In this document: positions 35,785 through 41,230 of the stretch, in pieces | Layout: every line of letters begins with the position of its first letter | Position numbering within the stretch: the stretch's first letter is position 1 | IMG/VR virus record: IMGVR_UViG_3300037172_000055 | Location: 1-41,230 of that record | DNA length: 41,230 nt | DNA from: a virus | Direction: 5' to 3' (one strand) | Translations under genes and position numbers: made by a program | Notes under the pieces: generated by a model | Told to the model about the DNA's origin: nothing | The model's database searches: none | What the model saw: the letters and a program-made list of their open reading frames with translations, nothing else

Positions 35785-36158
35785 GTACTATATTAAAGAG
35801 TGAATATCTTTATAATGATAATGATAATCATGATAAAGTATATAATGTGACGCTAAAAGAAGTGGAAGGACAAATCACAACAGGTACAGTTATTGATTTT
35901 GTAGTTACTGCCGAATATGGTAGGAGAGGTTCGGTTTTAAAGACCATAACTAAATATGATGGCATTAGCTATGGTAAAGCTAAAGAAATTTATACATCTT
36001 TAATAGCAGAAAAAATAGCCAAAGGTTACAATAAAGGACCTAAAAGAAAGAAGGTCAAATCCGAACCTGAATTGAAACCTAAACTGAAACCAAAGAAGTT
36101 GGAAACCCAGGAGCTAAACGATGTACCTTTTAGAAGATTAGACTTTGGTGACTTATGA
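35781..36158 (+). CDS. WGR-domain protein
   Basis: 125 residues from ATG 35781 (ATGA overlap); an earlier in-frame ATG at 35760 lies within the HNH gene. Residues about 15-90 (Y-N-V-T-L-K-E, F-V-V-T-A-E-Y-G-R-R-G-S, Y-G-K-A-K-E-I-Y-T-S-L-I-A-E-K-I) match the WGR fold, a nucleic-acid-binding domain found in PARPs and fused to some ligases. A Lys/Pro-rich linker follows. The end P-F-R-R-L-D-F-G-D-L resembles the common C-terminal tail with one extra residue. Confidence 0.72.
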   Translation: MSTILKSEYLYNDNDNHDKVYNVTLKEVEGQITTGTVIDFVVTAEYGRRGSVLKTITKYDGISYGKAKEIYTSLIAEKIAKGYNKGPKRKKVKSEPELKPKLKPKKLETQELNDVPFRRLDFGDL

Positions 36159-36661
36159 ATAACAACCTTACTCTTTTTAGTTATGTTGATAATACTACTT
36201 TAACTTTGGCTCAAGGTAGGTTAATTAGTAGTTTTGCCAGACATTTTGGGTATCCTAATAAAGTTATGAGAGGATTGATAGATATGGATAGGGCGGTACA
36301 GGAAAGACTTATTCACTTTGATTTGCCAAATTACGTTATTAGAGATACCTATTATGTAGTTAATGTTAAATTATCCATTAATAAGCTGTTTTCTGAGAAG
36401 TCTTTCTATAAAAGCGATCTGTATTGCCAGTATACCTTAAAAGCCTCAGACCCGGCTAAAACAGATTCGGTATTGGTTGTTTCCAGCCCAGATCTTTATA
36501 TAGTTGTTCCTTATGATATTATAGTTAATGGTAAAACAGCTTTGGATCTTTATGGAGGGGGTGTATTTTTGAATTATGAAGGCTGTACTGGTCAGGTTCT
36601 TATACCTATTAAGCACTATTTAGATAGTAAGTTCCCAGACCCCTCCCCTCCCTCAGAATAA
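36155..36661 (+). CDS. unknown protein
   Basis: 168 residues, beta-rich (Y-V-I-R-D-T-Y-Y-V-V-N-V-K-L, S-V-L-V-V-S-S-P-D-L-Y-I-V-V-P-Y-D-I-I-V). The N-terminus contains F-A-R-H-F-G-Y-P-N-K-V. The end is Pro/Ser-rich (PDPSPPSE). Overlaps the WGR gene by 4 bp. No family recognised. Confidence 0.62.
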   Translation: MNNNLTLFSYVDNTTLTLAQGRLISSFARHFGYPNKVMRGLIDMDRAVQERLIHFDLPNYVIRDTYYVVNVKLSINKLFSEKSFYKSDLYCQYTLKASDPAKTDSVLVVSSPDLYIVVPYDIIVNGKTALDLYGGGVFLNYEGCTGQVLIPIKHYLDSKFPDPSPPSE

Positions 36662-36818
36662 TGGTTTTTTTAGGTATAATAATCTGAATAGGAGTTTTTT
36701 GACTTGCAGATTCATTTTTAGTACTTAACAAGTGCTGATTTATCTTCAAATCATTAAACATGCCTGATAGACAAGTTACACAAACCAAACAAATTGGCCC
36801 AAAAGAGAAAGGCTTCAT
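36662..36818 (+). other. 157-bp gap with a possible 20-codon frame
   Basis: Contains T-runs and GGTATAATAATC near 36675. The frame ATG 36760 to TGA 36822 (20 residues, M-P-D-R-Q-V-T-Q-T-K-Q-I-G-P-K-E-K-G-F-I) ends in an ATGA overlap with the next gene, so it could be a leader peptide. It is too short to call confidently. Confidence 0.3.
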
Positions 36819-37466
36819 ATGAAATCTATATTTAAAACAAAAATCGAACCAACCCTCAAAATTGTCTCTTTCAGAGAGTTTGCTACTGAGGTTGTTCCAG
36901 CTATTATAAGGGAACAGCCTTCTTTCAAGTTCACTGATGGTTGGTGTTTAGGTGAAATTGAAAGAATCACATTGGATCGAGGAATTGATACGTTAATGGG
37001 TGGTGGAGATAATAACTATCATTATACTGAACTTGATCCTGATACCAAAGTGCATATTACTACTACAGGCTTTCGTGTATCTCAAGATAAGTTACAATTC
37101 ATCCTTGTTCTTCCTACAAAAGCTCTTGGAAACTTTAGAACCCTCGCTGAATTGGCAGCATATCAGAAGGAAAACAGATTTCACATGTTGATTGATTGTA
37201 AGTTTAATGAGTCTGGAGATATGGCTTGGATTTTTGAAAAGACTAAGAAAGGCATTATTACTCATGTGTTAACTGCTTTTGAAGACTTTGACACTGATCC
37301 TACTGTAAATCTTAACAAACAACCAGTTCATTTTTTACGTTCTGGCAGTATCCAAATCGACTTGCAACTGAGTCAGCTAGATCAATATACATCCGGAGAA
37401 GGAATCTTCACATTTATGTCACCTCCTTCTTGGAATGCCTGGGAAGGAATCTTTAAACGGCTCTGA
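36819..37466 (+). CDS. unknown protein
   Basis: 215 residues, alpha/beta. Notable segments are V-S-F-R-E-F-A-T-E-V-V-P-A-I-I-R, G-G-G-D-N-N-Y-H-Y-T-E-L, L-Q-F-I-L-V-L-P-T-K-A-L, R-F-H-M-L-I-D-C-K-F-N-E-S and a C-terminal F-M-S-P-P-S-W-N-A-W-E. No catalytic signature identified. Last gene before the large non-coding region. Confidence 0.65.
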   Translation: MKSIFKTKIEPTLKIVSFREFATEVVPAIIREQPSFKFTDGWCLGEIERITLDRGIDTLMGGGDNNYHYTELDPDTKVHITTTGFRVSQDKLQFILVLPTKALGNFRTLAELAAYQKENRFHMLIDCKFNESGDMAWIFEKTKKGIITHVLTAFEDFDTDPTVNLNKQPVHFLRSGSIQIDLQLSQLDQYTSGEGIFTFMSPPSWNAWEGIFKRL

Positions 37467-38094
37467 GATTAAGTTTTCTGAAAAGTCAAATTTGGTGGGG
37501 AAACATACTAATACTGAATAAAGTGTGAGCTTTGAGTAAGCTCTTCAGTGTTGGTGCTAGGTAGGTGATTGGTTGTTTGTTAGGAATTTTCCAATCACCT
37601 ATCTTTAATATTTTTAGCTTTGAACTGGTGCTGTATTAAATCTGGCTTACTAGACTGAATAGCAATATGGCATGAGCTGTTTATGTTGTCCACTCTTAAC
37701 CAACTGTCCCGAATTGTCAATACAAGGATAGTTCTGTTAAGACGATTGAGTCAGTAAGAAGGGTTCCTTGGCCGGGAATTCTTCTGTTGCAGCATCAGTT
37801 CTTTAATTTAGGCAGCATTGCAATAATTTTTAACTAGAAAAGCTGGTAGAGCGCGGATTCTTGACTAGCTGTATGTAGAGTTGCAGGATTAAACCGTGAT
37901 CGCTGCAAACCAATCAGTATTAGTTAAATGGACTAATTCTTGCTAGTTAGGCATTAAGATACCTCCTATTATTGCAGTGCTGTCTTCTTTTAGTCTTCTT
38001 TTTTAAGCGGTGTGTAACAGGAACCTCTAGTTTTAAAGCAAAAAACGGATTGATGAGGTAGTTGCATATTGGTGCTTCTTAAAGGAGAAGGCTT
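37467..38094 (+). ncRNA. about 630-bp structured non-coding region, candidate large RNA with tRNA-like relic
   Basis: No credible gene. Several strong hairpins: CTGAA/TTCAG enclosing GAGCTT/AAGCTC (37514-37548); TAGGTGATTGG (37562-37572) with CCAATCACCTA (37591-37601), 11 bp; GAAGGGTTCC with GGGAATTCTTC (about 37757-37785); ATTAGT/ACTAAT near 37919-37937. At 37811-37906, GCTGGTAGAGCGCGGATTCTTGA looks like a tRNA D arm and 5' anticodon half (CTT), and outer strands GCAGC/GCTGC could pair, but the 3' anticodon stem and T arm are broken. Size and setting recall large phage ncRNAs that neighbour tRNAs; homology untested. Confidence 0.42.
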
Positions 38095-38127
38095 GCACCT
38101 AGTCTAGTACTAGGTGCTTCAATTTTA
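38095..38127 (+). terminator. Rho-independent terminator
   Basis: GCACCTAGT (38095-38103) and ACTAGGTGC (38109-38117), a perfect 9-bp stem with CTAGT loop, then TTCAATTTTA. Closes the non-coding region before the PurA-family gene. Confidence 0.75.
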
Positions 38128-38158
38128 GTTAACATTAACAACCACAATTACTTAAACT

Positions 38159-39601
38159 ATGCAAAAAATAAAAGCTATAATCTTAGTTGGATTGAACTAT
38201 GGTGATGAGGGGAAGGGATCTGTAACTGATAGTCTAGTCCAACACTTCAAGTCAGATTTGGTGGTTCGCTATAATGGTGGATTCCAAGCTGCCCATAACG
38301 TTCACAATGAGACAGGACATCACACCTTCCATCAGTTCGGTTCTGGTACCTTGAGTGGGGCTAGAACTTATATAGGTGATGAAGTTATTATCTCACCTAA
38401 ATTGATGATGGATGAGGCTGATAGCTTGTATAAGCTTGGAGTAGATAAACCATTATCTCTCATACATATATCGCCTCACTGCAAGATTACTACGCTATAC
38501 CATATAGCGTTGAATCAAATGAGAGAATTGGCTCGCACAAATGTACACGGCAGTACTGGAAATGGTATTGGAGTTACTGCAGAATTAGCTAGACAACGTA
38601 GTAGTTGGGTCTTGAGAGTAAGAGGTTTAAGTGAACATAAAAGTGGTGTCCTCCAAATTCTTAACAATATCCGGGAGTATTGTTTTTTGAAATGTGTTGA
38701 ATTGCAGCATGATTATAATTTGGAAAGTCAAGCAGCAGAGGAATTGATGCTTACCTTTAACATACCTCAATTAAACAACCAACTATACGATATTTACCTT
38801 GAATGGTTAAATCAGGTCAACGTTTGCCATAGTCTTGATATTATCAAAGACAGTAACCTTCCTATTTTTGAAGGAGCACAAGGAGTATTGTTGGATAAAC
38901 TTCATGGTTTTCATCCTTACACTACCTGGTCTGATACTACTCCTACCTATGCTATGGATATGTTGTATAGATTAGGTATCCCTATACAGAATACTTATAA
39001 GTTAGGCATTACCAGGACTTTTATGACTAGGCATGGTAATGGTCCTCTTCTGACTGAAACAAATGATTTGAATGCTTTAATAGCACATGATCATAATAAG
39101 ACAGGTAAATTCCAAGGATGTCTTAGGGTAGGTAATTTAGACTTGATGGCTTTGCAATATGCTATTCAAAAGTGCGGTGGTCTTAATGGTCTGGCAGTTA
39201 CTCACTGTGATTATTTAAGTAATCGTGAAGTACGTACAGTTTGCTGGACTTATGCTGGTATAGATTTGCTTAGTTACAATTGCAAGGAAGAAGCTGGTTT
39301 GGAAGCCTGGAATCTTACTAAGGCCTACTCTAAGAATAAGGCCCTGCTATATGAAGTTCCAGATTTATTAGCTGAAATTCAAAAGGTTACGAAGTTACCT
39401 ATAGTAATAACTTCACACAGTAAATTCACAAAAGACAAATTATATATGGGACTAGAACAAAATGAACTCCCGGCAACGTATACTCCAGTTAAAACTGCAG
39501 TACCGATTGTTGAGGAAGTGAGCAATCCTGAAGAAATTCAGATTAAACAAGCTGATACGTTTCAACAAACTGAAGCAGCAAAACCAACAACAACTAATTA
39601 A
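38159..39601 (+). CDS. purA: adenylosuccinate synthetase family protein (PurA-like)
   Basis: 480 residues, about 45 longer than typical PurA because of a Pro/Thr/Glu-rich C-terminal extension. PurA condenses IMP with aspartate using GTP. Present are G-L-N-Y-G-D16-E-G-K-G (phosphate loop with the catalytic Asp), H46 in G-G-F-Q-A-A-H, G-S-T-G-N-G-I-G, F-E-G-A-Q-G-V-L-L-D, T-Y-K-L-G-I-T-R-T-F-M-T-R-H-G-N-G-P and L-A-V-T-H-C-D. The usual G-G-x-N-A-G-H is altered to G-G-F-Q-A-A-H. The retained D16 argues against PurZ (2-aminoadenine pathway), which has Ser there. Role: purine supply or a modified-purine pathway. Confidence 0.82.
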   Translation: MQKIKAIILVGLNYGDEGKGSVTDSLVQHFKSDLVVRYNGGFQAAHNVHNETGHHTFHQFGSGTLSGARTYIGDEVIISPKLMMDEADSLYKLGVDKPLSLIHISPHCKITTLYHIALNQMRELARTNVHGSTGNGIGVTAELARQRSSWVLRVRGLSEHKSGVLQILNNIREYCFLKCVELQHDYNLESQAAEELMLTFNIPQLNNQLYDIYLEWLNQVNVCHSLDIIKDSNLPIFEGAQGVLLDKLHGFHPYTTWSDTTPTYAMDMLYRLGIPIQNTYKLGITRTFMTRHGNGPLLTETNDLNALIAHDHNKTGKFQGCLRVGNLDLMALQYAIQKCGGLNGLAVTHCDYLSNREVRTVCWTYAGIDLLSYNCKEEAGLEAWNLTKAYSKNKALLYEVPDLLAEIQKVTKLPIVITSHSKFTKDKLYMGLEQNELPATYTPVKTAVPIVEEVSNPEEIQIKQADTFQQTEAAKPTTTN

Positions 39602-39603
39602 TT

Positions 39604-40551
39604 ATGGGTTTTTCACATTATGATGCAACTATAACTAGAAGTTACATCTCTTCTAGAACTGCTGCTGGCGTATCTGTAATGGATCATGCCGTAGCAGTGA
39701 ATGAAGGAAGAGCTGAAAATAAGGCTCATCCAACGCTTGATATGAGAATTCCTAACCGGGCTGGTAGGATAATTAGAGAGAGTCTTGATAGTGAGGCTCA
39801 TCCTAATAGTTTGCCAATCGCTGTATGTCTTGATACTACTGGTTCGATGAGCACAATACCTTCCAAAGTAGTTTTGCAGTTGCCTAAGCTGATGGATTTG
39901 CTAATTAAAGCAAAGTATGTCTCTGATCCTCATATTCTGTTCGGGGCTGTAAATGATGCAACTACTTATCCTGCAGCTGCTCTTGAAGTCGGTCAGTTTG
40001 AGTCCGGTAATCAGATGGATGGTTGTCTTACCAATATTTTAGTCTCCCAAGGTGGCGGAGGTGGTACTCAATGCGAAAGCTATGAGTTAATCATGTTTGT
40101 GCTGGCAAGATTGACTGAATTGGATAGCCTGAAAAAACGTAATAAGAAAGGCTACTGTTTTATTTTGGGTGATGAAAAACCCTATTCTTTTGTTAGTAAG
40201 CAAGAGGTTAAGGAGTGGATTGGAATTGACATTGAAGCTGACATTCCTACTACCACAATTTTGGAGGAATTGAAGCAGAAGTTCAATGTTTACTGGTTGT
40301 TCCCTAGTAATGCTCAGAATAGCCGAGATAGAGGGATTAAGGCTCATCTTCAAGGATTGTTTGGGCAGAATCTTATCATGCTGAAAGATGAAGAGACTAT
40401 CTGTACTACCATAGCAGCTACTATTGCTATTAATGAAGGTAGAGATCCGCGTACTGTAACCGAAGAATTGAAGGATGGATTTAAGGACAATCCTGATGAT
40501 ATCCAAGTCATCATTGACTCCATACCGCCTCGTAGATTTGATGACTTGTAA
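39604..40551 (+). CDS. von Willebrand factor A (VWA)-domain protein
   Basis: 315 residues. The VWA-like core begins A-V-C-L-D77-T-T-G-S-M-S, a MIDAS motif of D-x-T/S-G-S type. A conserved-type Thr loop follows in N-D-A-T-T-Y-P, and G-G-G-G-G-T-Q-C-E-S-Y and K-K-G-Y-C-F-I-L-G-D-E-K-P supply later strands. The first about 70 residues are a separate Arg/Ala-rich segment. VWA proteins often pair with AAA+ ATPases; an AAA+ gene lies 6.5 kb upstream but is not of the MoxR type. The end S-I-P-P-R-R-F-D-D-L vaguely echoes the common tail. Follows PurA by 2 bp. Confidence 0.78.
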   Translation: MGFSHYDATITRSYISSRTAAGVSVMDHAVAVNEGRAENKAHPTLDMRIPNRAGRIIRESLDSEAHPNSLPIAVCLDTTGSMSTIPSKVVLQLPKLMDLLIKAKYVSDPHILFGAVNDATTYPAAALEVGQFESGNQMDGCLTNILVSQGGGGGTQCESYELIMFVLARLTELDSLKKRNKKGYCFILGDEKPYSFVSKQEVKEWIGIDIEADIPTTTILEELKQKFNVYWLFPSNAQNSRDRGIKAHLQGLFGQNLIMLKDEETICTTIAATIAINEGRDPRTVTEELKDGFKDNPDDIQVIIDSIPPRRFDDL

Positions 40552-40553
40552 TT

Positions 40554-40570
40554 GAGCAATTCGTTGCTCT
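40554..40570 (+). other. UUCG-capped hairpin after the VWA gene
   Basis: GAGCAA-TTCG-TTGCTC is a perfect 6-bp stem with a TTCG tetraloop 3-5 bp after the VWA stop codon; no T-run follows. Probably a 3' end stability element upstream of the terminator. Confidence 0.5.
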
Positions 40571-40601
40571 GGTGGAGGCTGGCTTTAACTAGTTAGCCCT
40601 G

Positions 40602-40645
40602 GTGCAGTATATTCTATGTTTCTGAGTGTACTGCACTTTTAATTT
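40602..40645 (+). terminator. Rho-independent terminator
   Basis: GTGCAGTA (40602-40609) and TACTGCAC (40629-40636) form an 8-bp stem with a 19-base loop followed by TTTTAATTTT. Ends the PurA-VWA unit before tRNA-Ile(TAT). Confidence 0.7.
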
Positions 40646-40649
40646 TGAT

Positions 40650-40721
40650 GGTGCTATAGCTCAGTGGTAGAGCAAGCTCTTTATAAGGGTTAGGTCGATG
40701 GTTCGAATCCATCTAGCACTA
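40650..40721 (+). tRNA. tRNA-Ile(TAT)
   Basis: Acceptor GGTGCTA/TAGCACT with a G-U first pair, D arm GCTC/GAGC, anticodon stem AGCTC/GGGTT with three G-U or G-T pairs and loop TTTATAA, T arm GATGG/CCATC with TTCGAAT loop, A73. CCA is not encoded (CTA follows). Reads ATA codons. Confidence 0.85.
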
Positions 40722-40767
40722 CTACTTTCCATACACTCCCGTATAGTAACTTTTACACAAAATAACA

Positions 40768-41085
40768 ATGTCCTTCCCTATAATAATTAATGGTGGTGTA
40801 ATGGGTATTTCTACCCAAACATGTATAGTTTGTGGCTTTCTAGCTGATGGTTTCAATGTTTTAGGTTCATTTTGTAGTGCTCATAAACACATTCTAGTAA
40901 GAGAATTCTTACTAGAAGAGGATCTGGTTGTGCTAGATATTATTCCAGATCAAGAACTTAGAGAACATATTAAGAATTATATCAGGAAAACCAGCATAGA
41001 TGATAGTAATGCTGAATGGTGGTGTAAAGCATCAAATAAAGGTAAAAGAGAATTTCGAAAACAACATCCAGAACTATTTAAATAA
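40768..41085 (+). CDS. small Cys-containing protein, unknown
   Basis: 105 residues. C-I-V-C-G-F followed by F-C-S-A-H-K-H could form a zinc site (C-x2-C ... C-x2-H). The rest is helical and charged (EFLLEEDLVVLDIIPDQELR, end G-K-R-E-F-R-K-Q-H-P-E-L-F-K). A-rich leader, no tag. Confidence 0.62.
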   Translation: MSFPIIINGGVMGISTQTCIVCGFLADGFNVLGSFCSAHKHILVREFLLEEDLVVLDIIPDQELREHIKNYIRKTSIDDSNAEWWCKASNKGKREFRKQHPELFK

Positions 41086-41088
41086 CAT

Positions 41089-41230
41089 ATGATTCTATTC
41101 TTACCAAGCGAGAAATGTGATAATAGAGTAAGAGTACTTGCAATAGTACTCATTTTATTCATAGTAGTAGTTTTGACATTAGTAGTATTAGCTCCTCTAT
41201 CTTCTATTAAAACAATGAAAATAACATCAG
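41089..41230 (+). CDS. membrane protein, 5' part (runs off the window)
   Basis: Open frame of 47 codons to the window end with no stop. Polar start M-I-L-F-L-P-S-E-K-C-D-N-R-V-R, then one long hydrophobic helix (VLAIVLILFIVVVLTLVVLA) and P-L-S-S-I-K. Starts 3 bp after the preceding gene. Function unknown. Confidence 0.55.
   Translation, partial: MILFLPSEKCDNRVRVLAIVLILFIVVVLTLVVLAPLSSIKTMKITS

Noticed and set aside
38200-38220. PurZ (2-aminoadenine biosynthesis) for the PurA-like gene
   Set aside because: The phosphate loop keeps Asp (G-D-E-G-K-G), where PurZ carries Ser; no accompanying DatZ- or MazZ-type genes are adjacent.

Overview
The window is about 41 kb of AT-rich DNA from what looks like a large tailed phage. 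The evidence is dense, almost entirely plus-strand packing of small genes with ATGA or TAATG overlaps; phage-type recombination and repair genes; homing-type nucleases; and about 24 tRNA genes scattered among protein genes. No virion, packaging or polymerase genes are in view, so the phage assignment is an inference. Start codons lie in A/T-rich leaders with no recognisable Shine-Dalgarno sequence (for example before 624, 13514 and 38159). That pattern is typical of Bacteroidota and their phages, so a Bacteroidota host is plausible but not proven. TAA, TAG and TGA all behave as stops.

Layout. (1) 1-7.1 kb is a core DNA-metabolism block: the tail of an E1/ThiF-like adenylyltransferase, a gp32-like ssDNA-binding protein candidate, a UvsX/RecA-like recombinase, a Lys-rich basic protein, two paralogues sharing an N-terminal HSFVDLITNSSTE motif, a radical-SAM protein, a RuvC-type resolvase, an HhH-glycosylase-like protein and a small MazG-like protein. 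(2) 7.1-7.25 kb is an attenuator-like leader with mutually exclusive hairpins. (3) 7.4-34 kb is an accessory region in which single tRNA genes alternate with small genes. It also carries a RecB/Cas4-like Fe-S nuclease, a metallophosphoesterase, two homing-type nucleases, an HEXXH protein, an ATP-dependent DNA ligase, a PTH2-like protein and an AAA+ ATPase. (4) 34-41 kb holds membrane microproteins, a deoxyribonucleotidase, an HNH nuclease, a WGR-domain protein, a roughly 690-bp non-coding structured stretch, a PurA-family enzyme, a VWA protein and one more tRNA.

The most striking content is a modular small-protein system in the accessory region. Twenty-five genes with unrelated N-terminal parts end in the same C-terminal module, with the pattern R-x-L-[DE]-[PFIL]-[DEYF]-L-stop. 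It is usually preceded by a second short element of the form [T/I/S]-R-x-E 5-8 residues upstream. Nine of these are paralogues with a fixed N-domain of about 33 residues followed by 14-33 cysteines spaced exactly every third residue. Ten are small SH3/KOW-like beta-barrel candidates, mostly in a tandem array at 26.7-29.2 kb. The rest are singletons or small families. One tagged gene (19060-19327) reaches its tag only through a +1 shift at TTT-TAG.

The shared tail suggests that all these proteins are handled by one partner, such as a protease, a scaffold, a virion or compartment docking factor, or an AAA+ machine. Which partner it is cannot be read from the sequence. All start sites, folds and anticodons below were read by eye; no database or folding program was used.
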